DNA of 58,939 bases. Origin: an uncultured Eubacteriales bacterium (GTDB lineage Bacteria; Bacillota; Clostridia; Oscillospirales; Oscillospiraceae). Shown piece by piece: positions 17,406-25,543 of this stretch. The notes under the pieces were generated by a model, which did no database searches, was not told where the DNA came from, and saw only the letters and a program-made list of their open reading frames with translations. The number at the start of each line of letters is the position of its first letter. Within the stretch, counting starts at the first letter, position 1. The stretch spans positions 1 through 58,939 of the forward strand of contig CAKTSK010000012.1 of the NCBI GenBank assembly GCA_934597725.1. Direction: 5' to 3'. The position numbers and the translations under genes were made by a program.

Positions 17406-17426
17406 AAGCAGGAGGAACCTCTATGA
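16713..17426 (+). pseudogene. IS110-family transposase, C-terminally truncated
   Basis: 237 codons remain of a family that normally has about 350-430. The N-terminal RuvC-like DEDD domain is present: CGIDVHKNLIV (near residue 8), MESTGPYW, and NAAHMKAVPG with KTDSKDAEW. The coiled linker is present too. The C-terminal domain with the catalytic serine is absent. The last six codons (KQEEPL) come from the duplicated surface-gene leader, joined through the shared bases AAGCAGGAGGA. ATG 16713 was chosen for its AGGAGG at 16701-16706. The protein should be unable to transpose the element. Confidence 0.9.
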
Positions 17427-17694
17427 AAAAACGAATCGCAAGCGTGGTCATGGCCCTGATCCTGTGCCCGGGCCTGCTGCCCACGGTGGCGCTGGCGGCC
17501 GATGCTGTGAATCGGAAGGGGGAGAGCAAAACTCTTTCGCAGGTGATTAACGAGCGAGATGGACATGTCGTCATTGGCCCGAGATATTACAACAATACCG
17601 GGGGAGAAGAGGGCGGCATTGGCGCGGGCAAGGACGGCATCTGGGAAAACTGCGATTACTATGTCGGCACCCAAAGTGAGGTTCTGGTCGATAC
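17406..17694 (+). repeat. 289-bp perfect direct repeat, copy 2
   Basis: Identical to 12474-12762. This copy carries the ribosome site, signal peptide and first 90 codons of the surface protein but lacks the original promoter. It abuts the broken IS110 gene on the left and an unrelated SLH remnant on the right. Recombination between the two copies would delete 4,932 bp including almost all of the surface gene. Confidence 0.95.
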
Positions 17695-17938
17695 TGGGGT
17701 AACAGAGTGGACAGCTTTACGCCAGGCAACTCCCAGAGCGTGACCTTCCTGCACCGCTTTGCCGGTTCTCCTGCCGCTTCCGGCAGCAGCTTTGACGATG
17801 TGGACGCGCACACTTGCTGCGCCGACGCGGTATCCTGGGCTGTGGACGAGGGGATCACTACGGGGACCGGCGACCATCAGTTCCGTCCGACGCGCTCAGA
17901 TCGTTGTGTTCCTGTATCGCTGCCTGGGTGACGAATAG
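17423..17938 (+). pseudogene. Chimeric surface-protein remnant: duplicated N-terminus plus frame-shifted SLH end
   Basis: The open frame runs 106 codons to 17743: the copied signal peptide and first 90 residues, then about 16 out-of-frame residues. In another frame, from about 17698, there is clear SLH-type sequence (SFDDVDAH, ADAVSWAVDEGITTG). A small deletion near 17890 shifts it again, and a third frame finishes with TRAQIVVFLYR and a stop at 17936-17938. This is the end of a different SLH protein fused to the copied start. It is not a working gene, although it could donate sequence to the intact gene. Confidence 0.75.
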
Positions 17939-17982
17939 GGGGATCTTCTCGCGCGAGAGGAGTCCTTGATATTTTCACTGGC

Positions 17983-17995
17983 TGCTATGCCATAA
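17983..17995 (+). repeat. 13-bp direct repeat flanking the IS110/SLH-remnant patch, right copy
   Basis: Second copy of TGCTATGCCATAA (see 16467-16479). It lies 45 bases after the end of the SLH remnant. Confidence 0.5.
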
Positions 17996-18003
17996 GCAAT
18001 GAT

Positions 18004-18046
18004 AAAAACAGATGGGTCAGCCGTGACGACGGATCCATCTGTTTTT
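18004..18046. terminator. Bidirectional terminator-like hairpin
   Basis: A twelve-pair stem (18004-18015 with 18035-18046) with A and T runs at the two feet. It is suited to stopping transcription from the SLH remnant on the left. Confidence 0.75.
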
Positions 18047-18162
18047 GTCCATGTTCATTTGTGGTAGAGATGCTGAAGCAAAGAGAAGAAAACGGCAGGA
18101 GCCGAACGGAATCGTCACGGTGCTTGTGCCCTTGTGAAGTGGTAAAAGGGTGGTCAAACGAA

Positions 18163-18189
18163 AAATCACCGCCGATTTGGCGGTGATTT
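18163..18189 (-). terminator. Terminator of the tRNA-Ala gene
   Basis: A perfect eleven-pair stem (18163-18173 with 18179-18189) with a five-base loop. On the minus strand it is followed by TTTTT, directly downstream of the tRNA. Confidence 0.85.
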
Positions 18190-18199
18190 CTCTTAAAAA

Positions 18200-18275
18200 T
18201 GGTGGACCTAATCGGGATCGAACCGACGACCTTACGGATGCGAACCGTACGCTCTCCCAGCTGAGCTATAGGCCC
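18200..18275 (-). tRNA. tRNA-Ala, anticodon CGC
   Basis: A 76-nt cloverleaf read on the minus strand, with the 3' CCA encoded. The anticodon loop TTCGCAT gives anticodon CGC (plus-strand 18240-18242) for GCG codons. The acceptor stem has the G3:U70 wobble pair that is the identity mark of alanine tRNAs, which confirms the type. The T-loop reads TTCGATC. It has its own promoter and terminator and lies just beyond the rearranged IS110/SLH patch. Confidence 0.95.
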
Positions 18276-18314
18276 ATAAATGTTCAGAAGAAATGGCTTT
18301 GTTTCTGAAGCAAC

Positions 18315-18342
18315 AGTATAGCACAAATTTCAAAAATGTAAA
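18315..18342 (-). promoter_or_regulatory. Promoter of the tRNA-Ala gene
   Basis: On the minus strand, TTTACA (18337-18342), a 16-base spacer and TATACT (18315-18320), about 40 bases before the tRNA start. Confidence 0.6.
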
Positions 18343-18400
18343 GTCCTTTTTCAGAAAACCATCGCGTTTCTTTTCTCGCAGGCAAAGAGAGGAGCCTCCC

Positions 18401-18429
18401 TTGTGGCGCAGCCAAAAATGTGCTACAAT
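18401..18429 (+). promoter_or_regulatory. Promoter of the small membrane protein gene
   Basis: TTGTGG (18401-18406), a 17-base spacer and TACAAT (18424-18429), about 30 bases before the gene at 18460. Confidence 0.6.
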
Positions 18430-18459
18430 GTCTGACAACAACACAACGAGAGCGAGGCA

Positions 18460-18849
18460 ATGTATCTTATGGCGATTACCGAAAACCTGCCCTGGCTGGT
18501 CATTTGGGTGGTTGTTTTTCTGCTGCAAAGCTTCTTCCTGCGGCGGAAAAACTTCTTCGCGTCCCTGCTGATTTTGTGGTTCACCTTGCTGGTGAGTATC
18601 TTCTGGAACACCGCGCTGAGCGCGCTTTTGCCCGGTGTGGCCAGCATGTGGCTGTTTGGCACAAAGATCTGGGTCCTCTTCCTGATCATCGCCGTGCGTC
18701 ACTACGTCAACCAGCGGAGGGAGCGAAAAGCGGTGCCCCCCGGCGGCGAGACTCACGCGGCCGAGGAAGCAGATCCCGGTCCCGACGCGGCTGCCGCACC
18801 GGATGACAACACAGCTGCCGAGGAAGCAGATCCCAACGAAACACCATGA
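18460..18849 (+). CDS. Small membrane protein of unknown function
   Basis: A 129-residue protein not assigned to a family. Three hydrophobic segments (about 9-26, 33-52 and 58-79) are followed by a short basic stretch and an acidic, Ala/Pro-rich tail. The tail contains the repeat AAEEADP, seen twice. A start at the ATG of 18469 is an alternative. Its promoter and terminator are its own, so it is a single-gene unit. The stop codon lies inside the terminator stem. Confidence 0.75.
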   Translation: MYLMAITENLPWLVIWVVVFLLQSFFLRRKNFFASLLILWFTLLVSIFWNTALSALLPGVASMWLFGTKIWVLFLIIAVRHYVNQRRERKAVPPGGETHAAEEADPGPDAAAAPDDNTAAEEADPNETP

Positions 18850-18871
18850 GGCGTTGCCTCATGGTGTTTTT
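18841..18871. terminator. Bidirectional terminator between convergent genes
   Basis: A perfect twelve-pair stem (18841-18852 with 18856-18867) followed by TTTTT on the plus strand. It covers the stop codon of the membrane protein gene and the 3' end of the convergent GIY-YIG gene. Confidence 0.85.
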
Positions 18872-19125
18872 GTGTCCTGCCTGGCAGCGATCAGCCGGAG
18901 TTTTTCCGCCCTGGAATACTGTTTGATCTCCCATTCCCGCCGCATCGCTTCCTGCTTGGTGGGGAAGGACTCCTGATAGACCAGGCAGACCGGCCGGCGG
19001 GGCCGGGTGTATTTGGCGCCGGTGCCGGCGTTGTGGGCCTGCAGGCGGCGGGGGAGATCGTTGGTCCAGCCGGTATAAAGGGTCCCGTCTGCACAACGCA
19101 GGATATAAGTGATGTTCTGTTCCAT
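18859..19125 (-). CDS. GIY-YIG nuclease-superfamily protein (YhbQ/UPF0213-like)
   Basis: An 88-residue single-domain protein. The GIY-YIG signature is seen as TYILRCADGTLYTGWT (about 6-21), followed by LPRRLQAHNAGTGAKYT with the family's conserved Arg and His, and a later glutamate in the WEIK segment. The length fits the small stand-alone UPF0213 family. ATG 19125 was chosen because the domain begins five residues later and the frame before it is out of keeping with the family. Such proteins are thought to act on DNA, but their cellular role is not settled. Confidence 0.85.
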   Translation of the reverse strand: MEQNITYILRCADGTLYTGWTNDLPRRLQAHNAGTGAKYTRPRRPVCLVYQESFPTKQEAMRREWEIKQYSRAEKLRLIAARQDTKTP

Positions 19126-19206
19126 AGAAAATCTTGCGTCCTCGGAAGAAATATTATACACTGCACAAGTGGGGGCGGAGGCCCCCGTACAGAGCAGAAT
19201 AGATTC

Positions 19207-19235
19207 AGTATACTCCGGCCGCGCCGACCGCGCAA
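19207..19235 (-). promoter_or_regulatory. Promoter of the GIY-YIG gene
   Basis: On the minus strand, TTGCGC (19230-19235), a 17-base spacer and TATACT (19207-19212). Confidence 0.5.
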
Positions 19236-19275
19236 GATACAGGCCCGGCCGAAGGCCAGACAAGGAGGAGATACC

Positions 19276-20016
19276 GTGAATAATTTTTACGAGAAAGAGA
19301 TGCTCGTCACTGCCGCTTATGTGGACCCCCGGTGCGAGGTGGGGGTGTTCCAGGCGACGGTCCTCCTGCAGGACTGCATGACCGAGCTGTTTTATCAGTA
19401 CCAGTGCGACGCCATCCGCCTGTCCCGTTCCCATGGGGTGGTCTGGGCCGTGGCCCGCACCAAGCTGCGCTGTGAGAAGCCGATCCGCTGGATGGACCGC
19501 ATTCGCCTGAAAGCCTTCCCGGTCAAAGTCTCGTCCGTGGCGGTCCACCTGAACCTTTTGGTGGAGTCTCTGGACGGCACGCCGCTCCTCCGCGCCCGAC
19601 AGGAGATGTGCGCCATCGACGTGGAAAGCCACAGACTGCGCCGGGTGGAGAGCACCCCGTTTCCCATGGACATGGACTTGCTTGCGCCGGCATACAGTGC
19701 GCCTTATGTGCGGATGAAGCTGAAGCTGGGCCAGGAGGCGCTGGTGTATTCCTACCGGGCCCGGGCCATGGACACGGACATGAACGGCCACATCAACAAC
19801 GTCAACTACCTTCGCTTCCTGCTGGACGCCCGCCCTGTTTCGTTCTGGGCGGCACATACGGTGCGGGAAGTAGACATCCACTATGTGAAAGAGGGCAGGG
19901 AAGGGGACGAACTGGAAATTTATTGCCAGGAGGAACCCCAGGCCCTCTCCCTGCAGATCAAACGGGGGGAGGAGACCTTGATCAAAGCCTTCCTGATGCT
20001 GGAAGACCGGGCATGA
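19276..20016 (+). CDS. Acyl-ACP thioesterase
   Basis: A 246-residue protein with two hot-dog domains, the arrangement of bacterial acyl-ACP thioesterases, which release free fatty acids from acyl carrier protein. The second domain shows MDTDMNGHINNVNYLRF (about 169-185) with the catalytic-site Asn and His pattern. The start is GTG 19276, preceded by AAGGAGG at 19262-19268; the frame is open further upstream but without a ribosome site. Its stop overlaps the next gene's ATG (ATGA), so the two are translated together. Chain-length preference cannot be told. Confidence 0.85.
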   Translation: MNNFYEKEMLVTAAYVDPRCEVGVFQATVLLQDCMTELFYQYQCDAIRLSRSHGVVWAVARTKLRCEKPIRWMDRIRLKAFPVKVSSVAVHLNLLVESLDGTPLLRARQEMCAIDVESHRLRRVESTPFPMDMDLLAPAYSAPYVRMKLKLGQEALVYSYRARAMDTDMNGHINNVNYLRFLLDARPVSFWAAHTVREVDIHYVKEGREGDELEIYCQEEPQALSLQIKRGEETLIKAFLMLEDRA

Positions 20017-20723
20017 GGGAGACCATCTGTCTGCGGGGCCGTTCGATTTCCTATGAACTGACCAGAAAACCGGTCAAAAACATCAACCTCCGGGTCAGAG
20101 CAGACGGCTCTGTGGGGGTCTCTGCCAGCCCGCAGATCCCGCTGGAGGAGATCGAACGGGTCCTGCGGGCCAAGGAGGAGTTTCTTTTGCGGGCGCTGGA
20201 CCGCTTTGCGGCGCAGCCTGTCCTGCCTGATCCGGGGGATTATGCGGCGGGGGCGGTGGTCTTCCTGCTGGGCCGTCCTCATCGGGTCGTTTTGGAGCAG
20301 GGGGACGAGAACCGTGTTCAGCAGGCGGGGGACACCCTGCGCCTGACGGTGACCGACCCGGACTGCGCTGCCCTGCGGAAGCGAACCATGGAGACCTGGC
20401 TGCAGTCCCGGTGCCGGCAAGTCACCCAAGACCTCTGCCGGCAGCACCAGCCTGCCCTGGCGCCCTTGGGCGTGCCTCTGCCCCAGGTCCGGGTGCGCTC
20501 GATGAGGTCCCGCTGGGGAAGCTGTCAGCCCGGGAAAGGGCGGGTGACCTTTGCCCGGCAGCTGCTCCAAGCGCCCCTTCCCTGCGTGGAGTATGTGGTC
20601 TGCCATGAGCTGGTCCACTTCGTTCATCTTAACCACGCCAAGGCGTTTTATGATCGTCTGGCGCAGATCCTGCCGGACTGGAAAGCGCGGCGGCAGCGCC
20701 TGAACACGCCGGGGGCATGGTGA
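20013..20723 (+). CDS. YgjP-like (SprT/WLM-type) zinc metallopeptidase
   Basis: A 236-residue protein of the YgjP/DUF45 family. RSRWGSC (about 165-171) and the zinc-binding HELVHFVHLNHAKAF (about 196-210) are both intact, including the distal histidine. The N-terminal half is the small beta domain typical of the family. It starts within the stop of the thioesterase gene. The family is usually annotated as metal-dependent hydrolase; the physiological substrate is unknown. Confidence 0.88.
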   Translation: MRETICLRGRSISYELTRKPVKNINLRVRADGSVGVSASPQIPLEEIERVLRAKEEFLLRALDRFAAQPVLPDPGDYAAGAVVFLLGRPHRVVLEQGDENRVQQAGDTLRLTVTDPDCAALRKRTMETWLQSRCRQVTQDLCRQHQPALAPLGVPLPQVRVRSMRSRWGSCQPGKGRVTFARQLLQAPLPCVEYVVCHELVHFVHLNHAKAFYDRLAQILPDWKARRQRLNTPGAW

Positions 20724-20806
20724 ACCTTCCTGTCCGTTCCCGCCGGAGAGGGCAGAATCCACCGGCAGAGATGGGAAGGAGGCGGAAGAAAAAACCATTT
20801 CTCCCA

Positions 20807-20835
20807 TTGCAATCGCTGGAAAAATCCGCTACACT
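20807..20835 (+). promoter_or_regulatory. Promoter of the SLH-L,D-transpeptidase gene
   Basis: TTGCAA (20807-20812), a 17-base spacer and TACACT (20830-20835). The gene begins 86 bases downstream with GGGAGG as ribosome site. Confidence 0.65.
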
Positions 20836-20921
20836 GAACCTATCTCTGAGGGCAAAGTGTCCGCCGCAGCCGGCGGGCTCCGCTTTGTACCATTCCAATT
20901 TGATTTGAGGGAGGAACACGA

Positions 20922-23651
20922 ATGAATCGCTTACTTCGCAAAACCATCCCCCTGCTTCTGGCAACGACCTTGTCGTTGAACCTGGCTGCTCCTGTTGGCG
21001 CGGCCTTTTCCGACCTGACCGACGCCAAGGGACACTGGGCAGAAGCGACCTTGAAGAAAGCCTACGAGGACGGCATTCTGAAAGGATACGACGACCACAC
21101 CATGGCGCCCAACAACAGCCTGACCACCGCCCAGGCTGTGACCATCCTCTGCCGGGTGCTCCACGTCACCGGCCAGGGAGACACCAGTGCCTTTTCGATC
21201 CCGGCAGGCGCCTGGTATGCCCAGGATGTGGCCAAGGGCGTCTACGCCGGCCTGCTGGACGAGCGTTTCGTGGGCAAGTTGGAAAAGCCCATCACCCGGG
21301 GCGACGCCTTTGTCATGTTCGCCCGGGCCTTCCAGCTGGTGCCCGCCCAGCCCGACCTGTCGGTGCTGGACCAGTTCCCGGACGCGGCCTTCCTGGAGGG
21401 AGAGCTGGCCCGGAGCATGGCTGCCCTGATCGGCCAGAACATCGTCTCCGGCATCGACGGCCAGCTCAAGCTGGACCGTGCCCTGACGCGGGCAGAGTTT
21501 GCCACCATTCTCTACCGGGTGGCAGACCAGTATCTCCCCGCCGCCAGCTACACCGGCCATCAGGGAACGGGAAGCGTTTTGAGCGGCAGCGCATCCCTCA
21601 GCGGCCTGACCGCCGGGGATCTCTGGTTTGACCAGTCGGCCAGCCTCATCAGTCTGACCGACGTGACCGCAGACACCGTCACGGTGTGTTCCGACCGACT
21701 GGCATCCCTGAGCATCTCGGGGACCGGCGCGCTGGACCGGCTGGTTCTGGGCGCGCACACGGGAGACGTCAGCCTGGATCTCCCCAGCAGCTATCCCATC
21801 AGGACGCTGGTGGTGGGCGAGGGCACGGGCACGGTCTCCTTCCTCGGCACCGCAGACCGTCTGGAGGTCACCGGCAGCGGCCGGAACATCACCGTGGACA
21901 GCCCCCTGGAATCCGTCGTTGTCTCCGGCGGCGGCAACACCATCACCCTGGAAGACGGCTGCTCGGTGGAGCAGATCACTGTCCTGGGACAAAACAACAC
22001 CATCACCCTGGACGGACAGGCAGAAAACCTTCTGCTGGCCGGCCGGGAAAACACCGTGCAGGGCGGCGGCCGGGTCAAGCAGGTGAAGCTGAACACCCGC
22101 TATTACACGCTCACCGTGGCCAAGGACAACCTGGAACGCTGGGAGAACTATGACATCCAGAAGGTAGACGTGGACCTGTACGTTCCCGAAGACCTGCCGG
22201 CAGGAAAGTCCCTCCGGGCCACCGCCCGGCTCACCGTGCCGGAGGAGGACCAGGGCAAGCGCTGCACCGCGCTGTGGTATCTGAACGGAACGCTGATGCA
22301 GCAGACCCCGGTGATCCTGGGCAAGGGAGACCCCGTTTCTGACTTTGTTCCAGAATATACCCACGACCTGGATTTGAATGCCACGGTCAAGTTCGTTCTG
22401 CAATACGACAACAACGACGGCGATACCTTCACCAAGGACGCCTCGGGTCCCATCCGGCTGGAGACCTTCCCGGATCTGGGCCTGGCAGATGCCGCCGTTC
22501 AGGTCACGGTGCCGGAGCGGCTGGCCGCCGGGGAACCCCTGACCGCCACCGCGCAGATCGAGACCCCGGAGGTGGGACAGGTCTGCACCGGCCACTGGCT
22601 GGTGGATGGCAAAGAGGTCGCGTCTGCACCCATCACGCTGGGCGGCGAGCCGGCCACCCTGTCCCATCGGTACGACTACTACTATGGGATGCCGGAGACC
22701 AGCACCATCACCTACCGTGTGACCTACACCACTCAGGATGGCCGGGAGCAGGAGGTTTCCGGGCAGGCCAAGCTGGCCCTGGAAAACTTCCCGGACAACG
22801 GCATCGCCGGGGCAACGGCATCTCTGCGCGCCCCCTCGCCGCTGCCCGCCGGAAAGACGCTGGAGGTCACGGCAGACCTGAAATACCCCGAGGCAGGGAA
22901 GACCTGTACCGGCAGCTGGTATGTCGATGGAAAGCTGGTCTCCACCCAGACGATCCTGCTGGGAACGGACATCCCCAAGCTGTCTCATAAGTATACTTAC
23001 ACCGAAAAGATGAAGCTCACGTCGGAGATCAAGTTCGTCCTGACCTATACCACCCAGGACGGGCGGGACCAGAAGGTGACCGCCGCCAAGACCATCCAGC
23101 TGAAAAACTATGACTATCTCTACTACCATGGTCTCACGGCGCAGGATGTTTTGCGTACCGTCACCAGCCGCTACGCCGGCAACTACACCCTGGCCTGGGC
23201 CTTGAAGAACGACTACAAGCCGGAGATCAAAACCGCGTGGGTCAACCTCAAGGGCTACAAGAGCAGCAGCAAGTATCTGGTCTGGGTCAACCTGACCTAT
23301 CAGCGGGTGAATATCTTTGAGGGGTCTCAGGGGAACTGGAAGCTGATCCGCACCTGTCTGTGCGGCTCGGGGACCAACGCCACCCCCACCATCCGAGGAG
23401 TCTTTACCACCTCGTATAAGCAGTCGGCCTGGAACTACGGGTCCTACTACTGCGGCCCCATCGTCCGCTTCTACGGCTCCTCCGGGTATGCCTTCCACTC
23501 CCGGCTGCAATACTGGCCCATGAATTCCGACCGGTATTATGACGCCCGCATCGGCTTCCCCATCAGCCACGGGTGCCTGAGAATGTACAACGATGATATT
23601 TGGTGGATGTATAACAACCTCCCCAACGGCACGACCGTCGTGGTCCACTGA
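20922..23651 (+). CDS. SLH-anchored L,D-transpeptidase (YkuD) with Ig-like repeats
   Basis: A 909-residue exported protein. A signal peptide (about 1-28) is followed by three SLH motifs (29-205; first at AFSDLTDAKGHWAEATL). A beta-helix-like region (about 225-400) and three similar modules of about 105 residues (starting near 410, 520 and 625, each with VPEDLPAG/VPERLAAG-like openings and a CTGxW core) come next. The C-terminus is a YkuD domain with a histidine in FHSRLQYWP and the catalytic motif ISHGCLRM (about 884-891). YkuD enzymes make 3-3 cross-links in peptidoglycan or attach proteins to it. SLH anchoring in the same chain would hold the enzyme at the wall. It is a single-gene unit. 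Confidence 0.9.
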   Translation: MNRLLRKTIPLLLATTLSLNLAAPVGAAFSDLTDAKGHWAEATLKKAYEDGILKGYDDHTMAPNNSLTTAQAVTILCRVLHVTGQGDTSAFSIPAGAWYAQDVAKGVYAGLLDERFVGKLEKPITRGDAFVMFARAFQLVPAQPDLSVLDQFPDAAFLEGELARSMAALIGQNIVSGIDGQLKLDRALTRAEFATILYRVADQYLPAASYTGHQGTGSVLSGSASLSGLTAGDLWFDQSASLISLTDVTADTVTVCSDRLASLSISGTGALDRLVLGAHTGDVSLDLPSSYPIRTLVVGEGTGTVSFLGTADRLEVTGSGRNITVDSPLESVVVSGGGNTITLEDGCSVEQITVLGQNNTITLDGQAENLLLAGRENTVQGGGRVKQVKLNTRYYTLTVAKDNLERWENYDIQKVDVDLYVPEDLPAGKSLRATARLTVPEEDQGKRCTALWYLNGTLMQQTPVILGKGDPVSDFVPEYTHDLDLNATVKFVLQYDNNDGDTFTKDASGPIRLETFPDLGLADAAVQVTVPERLAAGEPLTATAQIETPEVGQVCTGHWLVDGKEVASAPITLGGEPATLSHRYDYYYGMPETSTITYRVTYTTQDGREQEVSGQAKLALENFPDNGIAGATASLRAPSPLPAGKTLEVTADLKYPEAGKTCTGSWYVDGKLVSTQTILLGTDIPKLSHKYTYTEKMKLTSEIKFVLTYTTQDGRDQKVTAAKTIQLKNYDYLYYHGLTAQDVLRTVTSRYAGNYTLAWALKNDYKPEIKTAWVNLKGYKSSSKYLVWVNLTYQRVNIFEGSQGNWKLIRTCLCGSGTNATPTIRGVFTTSYKQSAWNYGSYYCGPIVRFYGSSGYAFHSRLQYWPMNSDRYYDARIGFPISHGCLRMYNDDIWWMYNNLPNGTTVVVH

Positions 23652-23670
23652 GCGGACCCGTCCGGCAGCA

Positions 23671-23719
23671 GAACCGGAGCCGTCCCAGGAAATGCTCTCC
23701 TGGGACGGCTTCGGTTTTT
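23671..23719. terminator. Bidirectional terminator between convergent genes
   Basis: A long stem (about 19 pairs, 23671-23690 with 23698-23717, with mismatches near the foot) flanked by AA and TTTTT. It ends the transpeptidase gene and overlaps the last codon of the minus-strand trio. Confidence 0.85.
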
Positions 23720-24305
23720 ATGGTGTGTTCGTCTCCGCCGTCTGGGCTGTTGTGGGGGTGCCGGGCGCCACAAAGGTTTCAAACAGCCGCACCAGCGCGG
23801 CCCAGGAGGGCCGGTCCAGGCTGCCGGTCGGCGGGAGAGCCGCCTTGTCCTGGACCCAGCGCAGGTTCTGCATGGTGTCCTCATCCAGCACGCCGGTGAC
23901 CGGGGCCGGGATCACCCCGGCCAGGGTCTCTGCCAAGTTCTGAAAGATGGTCTGGGCCAAGGGCAGCAGGGGAGCGGTCTGGCCGGGATGGATGTCCGGG
24001 GACTGGGGCGGAAAGAGGGAGAGGGTGGCCGGCGGGGAAAGGGTCCCCCAGGCCTGGAGAAACCGGGCCGTGATGGCGTTCCAGCTCTGCCGGTCCACGA
24101 CGCCGGTGACCGGCAGGCCGTGGTCCCGCTGGAAGCACATGACGGCCTCCAGCGTGGCCTCGTCGAAGCGGCCGCTGGGGCGGAGGAAGGGCAGGCGCCG
24201 CTCTACAAAAGCGATGGTGCGGAGCATCTCCTGCAGGGCGCTCACCGGTCCCCGGCGGAAGGGGGCGAACAGAAAGGGGTTTGTGGTGACGGCAAAGGGA
24301 TTCAT
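23718..24305 (-). CDS. Peptidoglycan-binding (PG_binding_1) protein
   Basis: A 195-residue protein made of two PG_binding_1 modules. The first is at about 18-82 (ALQEMLRTIAF, then SGRFDEATLEAVMCFQRDHGLPVTG) and the second at about 110-180 (GVLDEDTMQNLRWVQ). There is no signal peptide and no catalytic domain. It overlaps the end of the gene at 24302-25531 by four bases (ATGA) and shares its transcript. Without an export signal it is most simply placed in the mother cell or forespore during sporulation, which fits its SpoIID-like partner. This placement is inference. Confidence 0.8.
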   Translation of the reverse strand: MNPFAVTTNPFLFAPFRRGPVSALQEMLRTIAFVERRLPFLRPSGRFDEATLEAVMCFQRDHGLPVTGVVDRQSWNAITARFLQAWGTLSPPATLSLFPPQSPDIHPGQTAPLLPLAQTIFQNLAETLAGVIPAPVTGVLDEDTMQNLRWVQDKAALPPTGSLDRPSWAALVRLFETFVAPGTPTTAQTAETNTP

Positions 24306-25531
24306 GGCTGGCTCCTTTCCTGGTCCGTGGCGCCGAGCTGCAAGGGAAAGCCCGGGAACTGTCCGGGCCGGGCAGCGAGGTAATCATACAGCGCCTGGGC
24401 CTGCACCTGACCGGTGGAGGGACTTTCGTAGGGGAAGAACTGGGGGTTGCTGAGGACCATCCGGTCGATGCCCAAAAACCGGTCGACCAGTGTGTTCCAG
24501 GTTGCTTCGTCCACGTCGCCGGTCTGAGGCAGCCCGGCGTCCTTTTGCAGGGCCTGGACCGACAGCAGGGTGGCCGGACCGAAAATGCCGTCTACGTCCA
24601 GGTCGGGGATGGAGAGGTAAAACTGAGACAAGACCGCCAAAAGGTATTGCAGCAGAGAGATGCTCTCTCCCCTTTGCCCCTGCTTGAGGGTCTGGTGATA
24701 GGCAAAGTCCAGCCGGAAGAAGGTCTGTCCCTGGCTGACCAGCTCCGACAAGCGGAGAATGCCGCCGTACAGATAGACCATCATGTACCAGGTCGATTTC
24801 CCGATCACCCCGTCTACGGTCAGGTTGAAGACCCGCTGCACCTCCCGGACAGCCTCCTCGGTGACCGGGCCGAAGATGCCGTCCACCGGCTTGGCCAGCG
24901 GAATGGCGGGGTAGGCCGTGGCAATGCGGTTGATCATGATCTGTGCCACGCGGACTTCCGGGGCAATGTCCCCTGTACGCAGGGGAACGCCGGGGTAGGA
25001 ATACTGGATGTCCTGGATGGGAGCGTTGGGGACCAGCTCCAGGTTTTCTCCATAGTAGTGGCGCAGGATGGACACGGAGTTGTGGCCCTGCTGGGCCAGC
25101 TGCTCGCTGCCCCACTGGGACAGACCGTCGCAGAGGCTGGTGGTCCCGTTGCAGAAGCTGGCGGCCAGCGGCTCGGCAAACCCCGGGCGGCGCAGATAGG
25201 TGGTGAAGAGATCGTCGACCAGGGTGCTGATGTTCTCAAAAATATTCCGCCCCTGGATGAATTTCTGGTCATAGGCGGTGGAGGAGGTGATGTTGAAGGG
25301 ATAGCCCTGGCTGGGATAGAACTCCGTATAGACCCGGTTGAGGGCAAAGGAGATCTGGGCCAGGATGTTGGCGCGGAGCGCCGCAGGATGCCAGGTGGGA
25401 TAGATCTCGCTGCAGGCGACGTTTTTGATGTACTCCCGGAAGGAGAGGGTCACGTTTTCTCCTTGGCTGTCCGGCGCACCCAGGTGAACGGTGATGGTTT
25501 TGGGGATATAAGGGGTCACCACGATGGCCAT
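24302..25531 (-). CDS. SpoIID-like protein with two peptidoglycan-binding modules
   Basis: A 409-residue protein. Residues about 30-110 resemble the SpoIID/LytB domain: FREYIKNVACSEIYPTWHP with the conserved Glu of the SpoIID site, then ALRANILAQISFALN. Two PG_binding_1 modules follow (about 215-270, with GIFGPVTEEAVREVQ, and 300-355, with GIFGPATLLSVQALQ). SpoIID is a lytic transglycosylase needed for forespore engulfment. Unlike SpoIID it has no membrane anchor or signal peptide. It is the middle of a three-gene minus-strand operon. A role in spore cortex handling is inference. Confidence 0.75.
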   Translation of the reverse strand: MAIVVTPYIPKTITVHLGAPDSQGENVTLSFREYIKNVACSEIYPTWHPAALRANILAQISFALNRVYTEFYPSQGYPFNITSSTAYDQKFIQGRNIFENISTLVDDLFTTYLRRPGFAEPLAASFCNGTTSLCDGLSQWGSEQLAQQGHNSVSILRHYYGENLELVPNAPIQDIQYSYPGVPLRTGDIAPEVRVAQIMINRIATAYPAIPLAKPVDGIFGPVTEEAVREVQRVFNLTVDGVIGKSTWYMMVYLYGGILRLSELVSQGQTFFRLDFAYHQTLKQGQRGESISLLQYLLAVLSQFYLSIPDLDVDGIFGPATLLSVQALQKDAGLPQTGDVDEATWNTLVDRFLGIDRMVLSNPQFFPYESPSTGQVQAQALYDYLAARPGQFPGFPLQLGATDQERSQP

Positions 25532-25543
25532 AGGGGCCTCCTT

